Of a stretch of 45,759 nucleotides of DNA, positions 9,773 to 21,039 are shown one piece after another. Both the position numbers and the translations under genes were made by a program. The notes below the pieces were generated by a model. The model saw nothing but the letters and a program-made list of their open reading frames with translations. It was not told where the DNA came from and did not search any database. The stretch is taken from positions 1 through 45,759 of the forward strand of contig JAGCFX010000062.1 of assembly GCA_017649925.1 (NCBI GenBank), written 5' to 3'. Every line of letters begins with the position of its first letter. Within the stretch, counting starts at the first letter, position 1. Source of the stretch: Paludibacteraceae bacterium (GTDB lineage Bacteria > Bacteroidota > Bacteroidia > Bacteroidales > Paludibacteraceae).

Positions 9773-10963
9773 ATGTTCAAGCAGAATGCAAAAAAAATTG
9801 GCAAACTTCGTGTATTCTACTATGAATACCGTTCGGAAGTTTTGTTCGGCTTCTTATTATCCGCAGCAGTAGTATTGAGTTATGCGCTTTCTCCTCTCAT
9901 TCCTACTGAATTTTTTCGTACGGCATGTTCTTATGTTCAAAATACGGCTACCATAGTTGTTCCTCTGATTAGTTCGTGGATGTTATTTCGTCATCATGGC
10001 GGGATACGTGTTCGTAAGATATTCGCGTGGATTATGGCCGCGTTGGCCGTTTTGATGATAGCAGGAGTTTTCTATAGGAGCAAGGTGAATAGTGAACTTC
10101 AACCGGCAGAAGGTGTATTTAGTTTTGAGGGTTGGGAAATGCTTGCGGGCGATATCATCGCGTGGCTGCTATTGGCCTATCCATCCGAGTTGTTGCGTCC
10201 GGGCTGGCTTACGTGGAAAAATGCCACAACCCGTTTGCTTCCTGTGATTATTATCGGCGTGATAGATTGGTTTGTTCCATGGGATTTGCGGTGGTTATTG
10301 GCAATAGTTCCGTTGGTATGGATTATCCTACTATATCATCATGTGCGTTCGTATCGTAGATATTGCGAAGACAATTTCAGTTCGATGGAGGAAACCGATG
10401 AGCGCTGGGTAATTCGGTATTTGCTGATGATGTTGATTCTCGGTATTTCGTACGGCTATCTTTGTTTTTCGGAGGAGCCGAATCGTCTCTTTACACAGCA
10501 ATGGTTACTTTTCTTTATTTTTGTATATAGCAACGATCAAGTCTTTTTCCATTCCAAACCATGGATAGAGCGTGTAGAGAGCGAAGAAGCGAAAGAAGAA
10601 GATGCTGAGTCCGCAATGGAGACAAATGCCGAATACCGTCAAGTGTTGGAAGAATGGATGTCCGCGGAGAAACCTTATTTGAACAAAGATTTCCGCTTGA
10701 CGGATTTGCGTCGTGTATTGCCGTTGAACCGTACTTACTTGTCTCAATTGATCAATAGCGAATACGGCTGCACATTCTATCAGTTTGTGACGAATTATCG
10801 CGTAGAGGAGGCGAAGCGTTTGATGTGCGCGGATCCGAAAATGAAAATGCAGGATATAGCCGAGCAATGTGGTTTTTCTTCATCCACGGTATTCGGTAGG
10901 ATTTTTGCACGTGAAACGGGTATGACACCAAAGGAGTGGAGTGCAAAAAACGACAATTTGTAA
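9773..10963 (+). CDS. Membrane-bound AraC-family transcriptional regulator
   Basis: 396 residues. The N-terminal 270 or so residues hold about seven or eight hydrophobic helices, for example FGFLLSAAVVLSYALSPL, IFAWIMAALAVLMIAGVF and YLLMMLILGISYGYLCF. An acidic linker (EEAKEEDAESAMETNAE) leads to a C-terminal AraC-type double HTH (about 300-396) with the signature end DIAEQCGFSSSTVFGRIFARETGMTPKEW in two pieces. The fold suggests a membrane sensor that binds DNA from the cytoplasmic face; ligand unknown. It follows pgi by 16 nt and is closed by an intrinsic terminator (11006-11030). Its target could be the giant gene immediately downstream (inference only). Confidence 0.85.
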   Translation: MFKQNAKKIGKLRVFYYEYRSEVLFGFLLSAAVVLSYALSPLIPTEFFRTACSYVQNTATIVVPLISSWMLFRHHGGIRVRKIFAWIMAALAVLMIAGVFYRSKVNSELQPAEGVFSFEGWEMLAGDIIAWLLLAYPSELLRPGWLTWKNATTRLLPVIIIGVIDWFVPWDLRWLLAIVPLVWIILLYHHVRSYRRYCEDNFSSMEETDERWVIRYLLMMLILGISYGYLCFSEEPNRLFTQQWLLFFIFVYSNDQVFFHSKPWIERVESEEAKEEDAESAMETNAEYRQVLEEWMSAEKPYLNKDFRLTDLRRVLPLNRTYLSQLINSEYGCTFYQFVTNYRVEEAKRLMCADPKMKMQDIAEQCGFSSSTVFGRIFARETGMTPKEWSAKNDNL

Positions 10964-11005
10964 AAAAATATCGTTTTTTTTCGACTCTATATTTATATAT
11001 ATATA

Positions 11006-11033
11006 AGGAACTTGCGCGAGTTCCTTTTTTTTT
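11006..11033 (+). terminator. Rho-independent terminator after the AraC-type gene
   Basis: AGGAACT and AGTTCCT (11006-11012 and 11019-11025) form a stem around TGCGCG, followed directly by an uninterrupted T run to 11033. The hairpin overlaps the -33 region of the next gene's promoter. Confidence 0.85.
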
Positions 11034-11043
11034 GTATATTTGC
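11011..11043 (+). promoter_or_regulatory. Promoter of the giant secreted protein gene
   Basis: TATATTTGC (11035-11043) is a clear -7 box; CTTG at 11011-11014, 20 nt upstream, is an imperfect -33 box located inside the terminator stem. The ATG is 27 nt downstream of the -7 box. Confidence 0.7.
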
Positions 11044-11069
11044 ACCCGTCTTCAATGTGAATATTCGAA

Positions 11070-14000
11070 ATGCGTATGAATAAAGTCTGCTTTAATAAGG
11101 AACAATTTTGTGTAAGGGCGTGGTTGCTGTCTCTGGTGCTATTCGTGTCGGCACAGATATTTGCCGGTGATGGATGGACACCGAGCGACTGCGGTTTAGT
11201 AGTTGATTTGCAACCCGGTGACCAGATTCTTCTATCTGTCATGGTGGATGATGACAATAACCCATCCACTCCCGCAAAAGAGTATTTTGTCTGTGACTAT
11301 CCAGGGTATACGGGTGGTTATTTTAACTATTCTGCAGCCAACCGTTTGCGTCTTATTCCTCAGTCACCAAGTGCTACCGAACCTTCCGAGGTCTCGGTGT
11401 GGACAATAGATACCGCTCTTACACGTATCAAGAGCGGTTTGGATTACGCCTTAGGCGGCATTAGTTATACGATGTGGAGTTCCCGAGATTGGACGTTGAC
11501 GACATCGAATAACCAGCCATACTATTTTATTGGTGCTTTGAGTAATAATACTGCTGCGAATAATGGCTGGCTGTGCGATGTAATTTTCTCGACACCGACG
11601 GAGAACTCCCTTCAAACACCGGACCCGAATAATACATTGGGCCGCGCCGCGAGTGCAGGCGGTAAATTTAACGGCCGAACAGGCACGGGCTTTTTGGGAA
11701 TGACGTACCGCGAGGTATTCATGTTCGATAACACCCGTTGGAGCGAGGATCCTATTGCCTATGTCAATTCGGCGGTAGTTACCTTCAATACATCAAACGG
11801 AAATAAAACGTGGAACGGCAAGACAATAGCAAAGGGCGAGGCTTTCTACGCATATCGCGAGTCCAAACATAATGCTACCACTCGTACATTATTCCGCCTC
11901 TATATTCTGAATAGACCCATGCAAAGTTGTCCGGATTCGTATTTCTTCGGATATAATGAACAGGATTATAAAAAATACCGAACGGGGCCACGTCCTGTAA
12001 GTAATACTAACCCGACGCAACTATATTTTGAAGATAGTACGGATTATCGAAAGACGTACACGATGGACCGCTTGGAGTGCATGGAGCGAGTTTCAGATAC
12101 CAAGTATTATCAGTGCTGGATGAATGTTCCGGAATCGGATAGTACCTATTACTACGTTGGGTATGGAAACGAATTTCGCACCTCCGGTTTGGGTTCCGGC
12201 GGTGCCCGTTCGCAATTTGCGAAAATTGAGACGTTGCCGGTACAGCATTTAGGTCTTCCTGCTCCGCGAGGTGCATACGGCCGAATGATAGTGGATACAA
12301 CCTCCAGCGCTGATAATCTGCATGTAGAGTTTGCTCCCGGTGGTTATTTCCTGCGTACCAATACCGGCCGTAACATCCGTATGCGACCGAATGCGGACGG
12401 AACGATATGGACATGTGAGGAGATGTGGCATATAACGGATGCTTATGCAGCCCTTACTATCAAAGCAACGATGTTCACCGGGACGGAATTCAGCGATGAT
12501 GACGAGGGCGCAGATATTCCGGGTTGGAGTCAAATGGTAGTAGGTACATCTGTGCCATTAGCAAGTGGTGGCGGATATGTGACCGGTGGAATGAATGGTT
12601 GGGCACGTATTCATATCAATAATACAGACCCGAACGGTCACATGGAATTCGTTCTTGCAGAAGGAACAAAATGGATTCATTATGACAACAACGGTTGTGT
12701 AGGCGAACAGATTCCAGACCAGCATCCGGAGTCCGGTCAAACATCGGTGACAGTGCGAGAGCCTCGTCTTGTAGGAGGATTTGAATTTACAGAGTGGAAT
12801 ACTCAAGCAGACGGAAACGGAACTTCCTATCATCCGGGCGATGTGATTAATAATCTGCCGGATGGCGAAACGACACTCTATGCCATCGCTACTTATACCG
12901 GAACATATCACGTGGTCTTGTCGTTTGTAAAGGAAGACGGCAAGCGTTATTTCCTGACTCATCCGGGTACAGCAGCGCCGCGATTCTCCCGTGCACGTCA
13001 TATAGACGAATGGACCGATGCCTACCAGGGTATGGCAAATGCCGAAAATATCGACAATCATTATATCAACACGTTCAAACTCTTGAAAGGTCCGCTCTGT
13101 GCAGAGGGAGAGTATGTCCTGGATCCGCGCCGTGAGATGCGTTATGGTTCCAAAGATTCACTTCTGTTCTATGAGAACTTCGCTCCAGCAGAAGAAGAGT
13201 ATATCGGTTTGTATTATAGCGATCCGAATACGGTGATTGCTAATACCTCATGGGCTGGTCTGTTCACATCATCGTCCGGATGGCCGAACTATAGCGTGGC
13301 GGATGTGCAGAACACCAAACTCCGCTCTACCCACTATCTGCATACGGTAGCGGATGTGCTGACTCGTGACGAGCGCGAAAATAGCGCTGTTTCCTACGTG
13401 AAGTACAATACATCCGCCGATCAGTTTGACGGCGAGGCATTGGAGGCGAATGCAACAACATTCCAGATTTCCCGCGTCCGTGTGGCGGATGAACATTATG
13501 TGGTTCTGCCGGATACAACAATAGCGTGGACGGACGAGATTACGTTTGGTCTTCATCAAGGAGAACAGATGGAACAACAGGTGTGGTCCAAACTGATAGG
13601 TAAGCAGTTGATGGCGCTGATGAAGTTGGGTAATGATACCGTTTATTTCCATCCGAACCGCGACAAAATCTTGACCACAGCCAATGAGTTTCGTCTCTCT
13701 GCGGACTATCGTTTGGTAGAAACCTTTACATACATCCGTGATTCCCGTGCAACAACGCTTGATGCGAGTGACGAGACTAAAATGACTGAAACGGGCAACG
13801 ATTTCAGCCGCATGGTAACCACCGGAATGAATAGCCCGATGGATGTGCAATATATGGGTAGTTATATCGATATCGTCGATACTCTGCGTATCTCCCTTAG
13901 GACGTTAGGTCCTGTAAAGATTAAGGAGTATTACGGCCGTTGGAGAACAGGTGCGCCCGGTGTGCATGTGAACGCAGACGGCTCGCGTTATCGCGATATT

Positions 14001-17000
14001 ATTGTACGTACCAAAACATATCATTACGGAGCTACACAAAGCAAACTTGTGCTCACTCCTGAGTTTGAGACCTATAACTTTAGTCCGTTGGCAAATGCAA
14101 GCAAGCAGTTGAATTTCACTCTTGCCAAAGTATCTTCCCGCCAATTGCTTGATGTGGATGGTAATGTGATGGGCGAAGAGATATTGGCAACAGAAGATGT
14201 TACTTCTTCTCTTGCATTAGGTCCCGGGTATTGTAGTTTCCAAAGCGGAGGCGCTTATTTCAATGTAATCAACGAGCAAACGGTAGGTCAACACGTCACA
14301 CTTGTTACCAAAGCAGACAATAACGATGCGGGAGACAATAAAGATACCCTCATTATTTCTCTATCGGTAACAATCGGCGGAGTGGCTTATCCAGTAACAG
14401 CGCGCGTTCCACTGTTGCAACCATCATTAGAAAACAACGAAGTAGTATGGTCGGTGGTTCATGACGATCAGCGTTATTTCATAATGGCCGGTTCCGGAGG
14501 ATTGATTTTCCGTCAATATACGCTTAAGAACAATATCCTCTACAAACAGGGAACAACCAATGTCCATTTGCGTAAGGGTTCTGCCGATGCAGCAAACAGC
14601 GATACGCGTTATATCACTCCATGGAAGTATAATTATGTAAATCAAGCAGCAAAGCAACTGACTTTAGAGACAGAGTACGGAATTGGCAAAAAATTTGTTA
14701 TAGACGGAGAAACTCCCACTATATCAGACGCAAGTCCTTCCACTTTGACCTATGAATATGTCAGTGTCAATGTCAATGACAATGCGAATTTCGAGGAACT
14801 GGTACGTATCAAATACGGCGCAGATAAATGGCTGAAGTTCACAGTGACGGGCAGCACACCATCGTTGTCGTTGACTGAAAATGCGGCGGAAGCTTCTGTC
14901 TTCTCGTGGAGTTATCTGCTGCAAGAATACAATTTGCTCAATAGCGGCAATTATCCCGATAAAACCGAAGCGGAGTTTGGCTACAACAGTACAAGCGGAG
15001 TGTCTATTTCCACCCGCTACAAGGCGTACAAAGAGTTCTCGATGTTGTTGGATAACACGCTAACCTATTGCGGCCGCGAAGATGAAACCAATATTGCCAA
15101 CCTTATTTCTGCGGGCAAAGAGTGGCTGACTTCTTATTCTATCGTTCGTAAAGACGACAGCCGTTTCCCTGCAAATGCCAGCGGTTTGAATATATCCACG
15201 AATAGTGGTAATTTGCAGACAACGGTTACTCCTTCGGGTGATAGCCCAACCGAGATTCGTTATCCGGCAGGAACCGGTCCGTATGTGAATATTGTGGATA
15301 CACTTGATGTGACGTTATCGCTTCAAAGCGGTGCTCCTGCTTATCGTTTCAAAGACAAATGGAGCAGCTATACTTCCGTGGATGACGCACATCTGAAAAT
15401 ACCGCTTATCCGTAAGACTTACCACTCAGCGCCATTCGATTCGTTGGTCTGCATAGTGGAGAATGATGAATATAGTCATAACTTCCCGTCCACAATCGTA
15501 TTGGATGTTAACGATACTCATACCTTCACGTTGCGAACAGAGCACCACGAAGGAACCCATGTGCTTGACGTGAATAACAATTCCGTATCCTCAACAAGTG
15601 ATATTCATGATCATACGGACGCAATGCATTTGGATAATCCCGCGTTGGCAGAAATCCGTCTGATTGATGAATACGGAAATACGCCATCATGGTGCCACAT
15701 CAGCGGAAAGACCGCCAACACCATAACCGTGCAATGTACAGCGAACGGAATACGTGCACCTCGTGTGGCATATTTGTATTTGGCCTATACGATGCAACTC
15801 AAAGGAGAATGGCGATATATCAATTTCCGCCTTTCCGTGACGCAGTCCAGTCTTTTCCAATACGCGAATAACCAGACGCTTATCCATAGCAAAGGAGCGT
15901 CCGGAGATTCGTTAGTAAACGGTATGCAGCAAGTGCATACGAATACGCGGATACTTTACTATTATCCGAACCAGCGCGTAGAGTTGCCGCTCCGCGAACG
16001 TGGATTCTATGGTTGGTGGCGTTGGTTCCGTGAAGGGCCGGGCGAGATAGGCGATACGGATATACCTAACGAATCATGGGTTACTCCTCCAACCAATGTG
16101 GGAGCATTTAACTTCCCTTATCGTATTATTGGTGACTCGGTATGGATTGACGAGAACGACCATTCGCAAGGTAAGAAACTGGTAACAATGGGTCGATATA
16201 CAGTATTCCATAATTATACTTATCCGAATAAGTCGAAATATAGCAGAAATGATCCTCCGGCCAAGGCTCCTTTGGTAACACCTCCAGCCGGCAAGGCCGT
16301 TGTTACTTATGCGGTGGACATCAGTAACTACTATGACAATTTGCCGTTGTCAATGACTAATGTTAACCAGATAGATACGGCAAAATTGGATACGATGACC
16401 AATATCATAGAACCGACGTTGTCGCTTCGCGAGATATTTGAGTTGCACCCTTGGACCGAAATGGCAGAAAGGATGGAGAATTACAAGTCTCCGAACGGCG
16501 CAACTTATCCGTTGGCGGACGAGAAATACATGGAGGATCATGTAGTCATGGCTCCTACGGGTAATCTTTTGCTTCTCAGCACGGAGCAACGCTATAACTA
16601 TGCCAATATCCGAAAAGGTAATCACTCTGAGTCGCTTATGGGCTACTATATGCGTGATGATAACTGGGAAACCGGAGGTTGGGATGATGCCCGTAAGGAT
16701 ACAATGATCTGGTGCGCAGGCTGGGATGCCGATTGCTCATGGTACACTTATAACCCCAAGACGGGTGTTTATGCGTCCTGTTCACACCCTCTAACGGAAG
16801 GCGATGATTTCTTGAAAGTGCCGGCTAAGACATCAATTACAGCCGGTCAAGAAGCCGATACGGTATATTATTGTCTCCGCTCGCGCAGTAAAAAATCAAC
16901 ACATGCAGGAACTATAGGAGATCCTGATCCCGTAGAACCTGCTGATGGCGACTATTGGTTCAATATATGCCGATATATGGTAATTTACCATACTCCGGCC

Positions 17001-20000
17001 AAGTATGGTCCTCTTACAGAGAATGCGGAAAACAAGGCTATTATTACCAATGATGAGATAGAGCAAAATTATGAGGTGCTTGAGCGTTTGAACTTTGATT
17101 ATAACCGTCCGGGAAGCGATTATCAACTCTATCCGCACCCGCTACCTTGGGCGGATGCTTCCTATGGATATACATACCCGCTGTCGCCATCACTTCCATG
17201 TAACCGATTCCATAACGACTTTGCTCCCGATCTACCCAACATGGGCGAGTACGGACTTATCAATAAAATAGGTTACAGTAATTACTGGTATATGATGGAA
17301 CAGCACGGAGGTGCCGAGAACGGATATATGATTTACTGTGACGGAATGGCCTCTGCCGGTCAGGTAGCAGCACTCTCTCTGGAATCCAGATTGTGTGAAG
17401 GACAGAAGATGTACTTCTCCGGCTATGTGGGCAACCCGGCTACCCAAGTGAATAAATCATGTCCGAATTTCCTTTTCAGTGTGCAAGGTTCCTTGGATGG
17501 CGTAGTTTGGGAGGATATTACTTCCTATATGACCGGAGATATCCAGCCATCTAACAAATGGTATCAGATATTCTTCCCTATAGACCAACAGAAAACCTAT
17601 TATCATTTCCGTGTGCGTGTATACAATATGGCGTCCAGCAATGATGGTAATGACTTTATTATTGACGACATGTGTGTCTTTGCCACCAAGCCTCCTTTGA
17701 TTGCTTACCAAGCGAATACCACGTGTAAAAATGAGGCGGAGAATGACTCTTTGACGCACGTTGTGCTTCGTGTGGACTATCAAGGATTCAATGATGAAAG
17801 TTACAATGGAGGAAATGTAGTTTATACGGTCGAGAAAGTGACCAAGGGTGGCGAGACCAGTTTTATGAATCTGGTTGATGGTTATTATGACGAACATACA
17901 GCTCCCGCTATACCTCCTGCTACAATGGATACGGTATATGGCGTAGTTCCAATGCCTGCCCGCACCTACGAACCAACGGATCAAGATTCTGTATTCAATA
18001 ACTTGGGAGATCTTATTCTGAAGTTTGAACAGACCTTGGCGGCTAAGGAGGCTGGAGGCAGCGGAGAAGTATTCCGCCAGGGATATATCTATGAGAACTT
18101 GGATGGTGTTCTTCGTCCGGTAATGTATATTATTCACTCGGCGAAGATGGCATCTGACGATACGTATTATGTCCGCATGGCCGGTTCCTTGAAAGATCTG
18201 TTAGGCAGTATTTGCGCTATGACGAGCCAACTGAGGGTTAGAAATAGAATGATTCTGGAATTGAATGGTGAGGAACAAGCAGAAAAAGAAGTGGCCGGTA
18301 TGTGTGCAAATACAACATATGATGTCAGTCTGCGTGTCAAAGGTTCGCTTCTTTTGGATAACTCCGCACCTATTGATCTCAACGGTTCGTGCGTAAATGA
18401 CTGGTTGCTCTATGGAGATACTGCTGCGGCAACCAGTGTCACACGTTACGGTTATTCGTATAGCGATATAGTCAAGGTGGTTAAGGATATTCTGCGCTGC
18501 GAACCGGATTATGGAACCAATGCAAATCAGTTTGCTCGTAATTTGGCGGCAGTGAGTAGAAATGAGATGGAGCGTATGATGAACAGTCAAAACGTGGACC
18601 TTGAAACATCCGATCACCCGTATGATGTACTTTCTCATTTGGTAACCAACGGTTTCCTTACCTTGTATCGCTCTAAGTTGACAGTAACAACCAGTTCGGG
18701 CGATTCCATCCAATATGTTATTTTCCCGATAATAGGTACAGGTTCTGATGCGATGCTTAACATGGATGTAGAGGTTTGTCCGACACCTGTCTTTATCAAA
18801 CTCAAGCCGACAGAGGGAGGTGATGTACCGATGACAATAGGAGGTTTTGTCCGTGAGGAGACAGAGGCTGCTCAACCGGCTGTAGTACTTGCGGATGTCA
18901 CCACGGCAACTTCGGAGATTGTTATTCCTATTGACTCAATCATGCATAATGTAGCATTGGATACGATTATCTTCCTTTCGACCAATGATCCGGAATTCCT
19001 GGAGGGCGTTCATATATTGCGCTTGCAGCCGGATAGAGTATATGATATCAGTTCCGGTAGCGACAACTCCGGTTATTACAAGAATGGAGATGATCTCATC
19101 TTAACTCCGTCTTCCTCCAATAACTACCAGATGCGTCCGGGCTATAGTTATACTTTTGGTCTCCGGATGATGACTCGTACTGGTTCATCGACATTACCCG
19201 AAAGTGATTGCCAGGTTGGAACGATTCCTTTCGTTGTTTCTGTTGTACCGGACAATGTGCGTTGGGACCCGAAGAACGATGAGAATAATCAATGGAATAA
19301 TCCGGAGAACTGGATTGGGATAGACGAACAGAACCAACCTCTTCATCAAGATGCGCATTTTGTGCCGTTATCCACAACCAACGTCATTATACCGACGTTG
19401 GCAGATGGTTTGCCTTATCCGGAACTGCCGAATCCTGAAAGTATTAGTTCCAAAGACTCGGTAAAGCAAACGGGCTTCCAGTACAACACGTGCGAAGCTA
19501 TTCGCTTCATGCCGGGATCTGCTATGGGACAACAACAACGATTGGCATACACTAGTGCCATCGTGGATATGAGCATGCCGCAGAATAAGTGGGCACTGCG
19601 CTCTGCTCCGGTAACGGGTATGTTAAGTGGAGATATCTTCATGTCCGAGGCAGACCTTAGAGGGTACACTTCGCCTTGGGAAGTGGGTTCTTTCGATATC
19701 AACGGTCGTAATTACCAAACAGGCAACGCCTCATTCTGGCTCTCTTTGTACAGTCGCGAGACCATACATAAGGGTAATAATGATAACGTAGAGGACTCAA
19801 CCCGCACTGCTGATGCCGAGTGGTCCAAAGTAACGAATGTGATGCGATACTCGCTACCGCCTGCACAAGGTTGGGCAGTATATTCACGTACTGCTTCCGG
19901 CAATGACGCTGCATTCCGACTGCCGAAGAACGATGATATATATTATTATTACAATGAGAGTGGCGATAAGATTTTTGAACTCTACGAACAAAATCTGCAA

Positions 20001-21029
20001 GCTCTTCGTAGCACAAATGCAGGTGGTGCAGACAAGGTAGGAAAGTTAGCATTCCATCCGGGCGCTGCTGCAACTTGCAAGGAATATACGCTTACCAACG
20101 AAGCGGCATCCACATCTTTCGTCTTTGGTAATCCGACCATGGGTTACATAGACATTTGGGGCTTCATCGCGGATAATAGTGGTTTGGCAGAAGAGATTAG
20201 CTATATTAACTCCAGCGGCATTTACACTACTGTAACGAAATCGACAGCAGAAGCTACCACTAATAATCTCAGCAACCAAAGCCGTTATCTACCGCCTATG
20301 CACGCGATGGTTGTCACTACGTCATCCGGCACAGAGCTTACTGTGACGCTCAATACAAACCGTATCGTAACCAAAGTGAGCCAAGTGGTTCGTCCTGTTT
20401 CTCCGGCTCCGCGTCGCGTCGGCCCTTCAGGACTAAATAAAGGTATTATGACTATTACTGCAATCAATCCAGTATCGTCTCGATGCACCTCACGTTTGTT
20501 GCTTGGTCAAGGTTATCATTCCGATGTGTTAAAGGGTGAAGATGCTATGTTAACAACCCTCAATATTGATCATTATACAAACACCTCTACTCCTGCAACA
20601 CCGTTTAATATCTATGCCTCTGAGAAGGGATATGGCTTGAGTATAGACTTGCGCGACGAGGTAGTTAATGTTCCAATATCTTTCTATATGAGCAATTTGC
20701 CTTTCGGACCGGTAACGCAACTCTGGTTCACAGGGGTCAATAATATTGATGGCGAATTGGTATTATATGATGCCCTTACGGATAGTGAACGTCCGATTGT
20801 TGATGGTGTTTGTCTGGAGATAGAGACACCTGAGAGTAGTCACCAAGTGCGGTATTATATCCGTCGTCTCGGCTTCATACCGGGCGATTCAACGAATCCG
20901 ATAGCCACCGATATTACCATCCTTGAGCAAGAAGATAATGCATTGGCTGTTAAGATAATCAAAGACGGTAATGTGCTTATTCTGCGTAACGGAGAAGTAT
21001 ATACCGTATTAGGGCAGAAGATACGGTAA
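11070..21029 (+). CDS. Giant (3319 aa) secreted multidomain protein with short C-terminal sorting-like tag
   Basis: A signal peptide (hydrophobic AWLLSLVLFVSAQIFA, cleavage likely after residue 32) starts a 3319-residue extracellular or surface protein of unrecognised function. Near 569-610 is a Listeria-Bacteroides type repeat (FTEWNTQADGNGTSY ending in LYAIATY). Two diverged copies of one module begin near 930 and 1403 (YIDIVDTL and YVNIVDTL, each followed by a KTYH motif). Residues about 2069-2210 look like a jelly-roll, ending IIDDMCVFATKPP. A WNNPENW segment near 2742 starts a C-terminal block common in large Bacteroidales surface proteins. The last 25 residues (GNVLILRNGEVYTVLGQKIR end) match the tail of the protease at 34640. 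No catalytic motif was seen. It is followed 10 nt later by a small membrane-anchored protein gene. Confidence 0.8.
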   Translation: MRMNKVCFNKEQFCVRAWLLSLVLFVSAQIFAGDGWTPSDCGLVVDLQPGDQILLSVMVDDDNNPSTPAKEYFVCDYPGYTGGYFNYSAANRLRLIPQSPSATEPSEVSVWTIDTALTRIKSGLDYALGGISYTMWSSRDWTLTTSNNQPYYFIGALSNNTAANNGWLCDVIFSTPTENSLQTPDPNNTLGRAASAGGKFNGRTGTGFLGMTYREVFMFDNTRWSEDPIAYVNSAVVTFNTSNGNKTWNGKTIAKGEAFYAYRESKHNATTRTLFRLYILNRPMQSCPDSYFFGYNEQDYKKYRTGPRPVSNTNPTQLYFEDSTDYRKTYTMDRLECMERVSDTKYYQCWMNVPESDSTYYYVGYGNEFRTSGLGSGGARSQFAKIETLPVQHLGLPAPRGAYGRMIVDTTSSADNLHVEFAPGGYFLRTNTGRNIRMRPNADGTIWTCEEMWHITDAYAALTIKATMFTGTEFSDDDEGADIPGWSQMVVGTSVPLASGGGYVTGGMNGWARIHINNTDPNGHMEFVLAEGTKWIHYDNNGCVGEQIPDQHPESGQTSVTVREPRLVGGFEFTEWNTQADGNGTSYHPGDVINNLPDGETTLYAIATYTGTYHVVLSFVKEDGKRYFLTHPGTAAPRFSRARHIDEWTDAYQGMANAENIDNHYINTFKLLKGPLCAEGEYVLDPRREMRYGSKDSLLFYENFAPAEEEYIGLYYSDPNTVIANTSWAGLFTSSSGWPNYSVADVQNTKLRSTHYLHTVADVLTRDERENSAVSYVKYNTSADQFDGEALEANATTFQISRVRVADEHYVVLPDTTIAWTDEITFGLHQGEQMEQQVWSKLIGKQLMALMKLGNDTVYFHPNRDKILTTANEFRLSADYRLVETFTYIRDSRATTLDASDETKMTETGNDFSRMVTTGMNSPMDVQYMGSYIDIVDTLRISLRTLGPVKIKEYYGRWRTGAPGVHVNADGSRYRDIIVRTKTYHYGATQSKLVLTPEFETYNFSPLANASKQLNFTLAKVSSRQLLDVDGNVMGEEILATEDVTSSLALGPGYCSFQSGGAYFNVINEQTVGQHVTLVTKADNNDAGDNKDTLIISLSVTIGGVAYPVTARVPLLQPSLENNEVVWSVVHDDQRYFIMAGSGGLIFRQYTLKNNILYKQGTTNVHLRKGSADAANSDTRYITPWKYNYVNQAAKQLTLETEYGIGKKFVIDGETPTISDASPSTLTYEYVSVNVNDNANFEELVRIKYGADKWLKFTVTGSTPSLSLTENAAEASVFSWSYLLQEYNLLNSGNYPDKTEAEFGYNSTSGVSISTRYKAYKEFSMLLDNTLTYCGREDETNIANLISAGKEWLTSYSIVRKDDSRFPANASGLNISTNSGNLQTTVTPSGDSPTEIRYPAGTGPYVNIVDTLDVTLSLQSGAPAYRFKDKWSSYTSVDDAHLKIPLIRKTYHSAPFDSLVCIVENDEYSHNFPSTIVLDVNDTHTFTLRTEHHEGTHVLDVNNNSVSSTSDIHDHTDAMHLDNPALAEIRLIDEYGNTPSWCHISGKTANTITVQCTANGIRAPRVAYLYLAYTMQLKGEWRYINFRLSVTQSSLFQYANNQTLIHSKGASGDSLVNGMQQVHTNTRILYYYPNQRVELPLRERGFYGWWRWFREGPGEIGDTDIPNESWVTPPTNVGAFNFPYRIIGDSVWIDENDHSQGKKLVTMGRYTVFHNYTYPNKSKYSRNDPPAKAPLVTPPAGKAVVTYAVDISNYYDNLPLSMTNVNQIDTAKLDTMTNIIEPTLSLREIFELHPWTEMAERMENYKSPNGATYPLADEKYMEDHVVMAPTGNLLLLSTEQRYNYANIRKGNHSESLMGYYMRDDNWETGGWDDARKDTMIWCAGWDADCSWYTYNPKTGVYASCSHPLTEGDDFLKVPAKTSITAGQEADTVYYCLRSRSKKSTHAGTIGDPDPVEPADGDYWFNICRYMVIYHTPAKYGPLTENAENKAIITNDEIEQNYEVLERLNFDYNRPGSDYQLYPHPLPWADASYGYTYPLSPSLPCNRFHNDFAPDLPNMGEYGLINKIGYSNYWYMMEQHGGAENGYMIYCDGMASAGQVAALSLESRLCEGQKMYFSGYVGNPATQVNKSCPNFLFSVQGSLDGVVWEDITSYMTGDIQPSNKWYQIFFPIDQQKTYYHFRVRVYNMASSNDGNDFIIDDMCVFATKPPLIAYQANTTCKNEAENDSLTHVVLRVDYQGFNDESYNGGNVVYTVEKVTKGGETSFMNLVDGYYDEHTAPAIPPATMDTVYGVVPMPARTYEPTDQDSVFNNLGDLILKFEQTLAAKEAGGSGEVFRQGYIYENLDGVLRPVMYIIHSAKMASDDTYYVRMAGSLKDLLGSICAMTSQLRVRNRMILELNGEEQAEKEVAGMCANTTYDVSLRVKGSLLLDNSAPIDLNGSCVNDWLLYGDTAAATSVTRYGYSYSDIVKVVKDILRCEPDYGTNANQFARNLAAVSRNEMERMMNSQNVDLETSDHPYDVLSHLVTNGFLTLYRSKLTVTTSSGDSIQYVIFPIIGTGSDAMLNMDVEVCPTPVFIKLKPTEGGDVPMTIGGFVREETEAAQPAVVLADVTTATSEIVIPIDSIMHNVALDTIIFLSTNDPEFLEGVHILRLQPDRVYDISSGSDNSGYYKNGDDLILTPSSSNNYQMRPGYSYTFGLRMMTRTGSSTLPESDCQVGTIPFVVSVVPDNVRWDPKNDENNQWNNPENWIGIDEQNQPLHQDAHFVPLSTTNVIIPTLADGLPYPELPNPESISSKDSVKQTGFQYNTCEAIRFMPGSAMGQQQRLAYTSAIVDMSMPQNKWALRSAPVTGMLSGDIFMSEADLRGYTSPWEVGSFDINGRNYQTGNASFWLSLYSRETIHKGNNDNVEDSTRTADAEWSKVTNVMRYSLPPAQGWAVYSRTASGNDAAFRLPKNDDIYYYYNESGDKIFELYEQNLQALRSTNAGGADKVGKLAFHPGAAATCKEYTLTNEAASTSFVFGNPTMGYIDIWGFIADNSGLAEEISYINSSGIYTTVTKSTAEATTNNLSNQSRYLPPMHAMVVTTSSGTELTVTLNTNRIVTKVSQVVRPVSPAPRRVGPSGLNKGIMTITAINPVSSRCTSRLLLGQGYHSDVLKGEDAMLTTLNIDHYTNTSTPATPFNIYASEKGYGLSIDLRDEVVNVPISFYMSNLPFGPVTQLWFTGVNNIDGELVLYDALTDSERPIVDGVCLEIETPESSHQVRYYIRRLGFIPGDSTNPIATDITILEQEDNALAVKIIKDGNVLILRNGEVYTVLGQKIR

Positions 21030-21039
21030 GAAGAAACAA

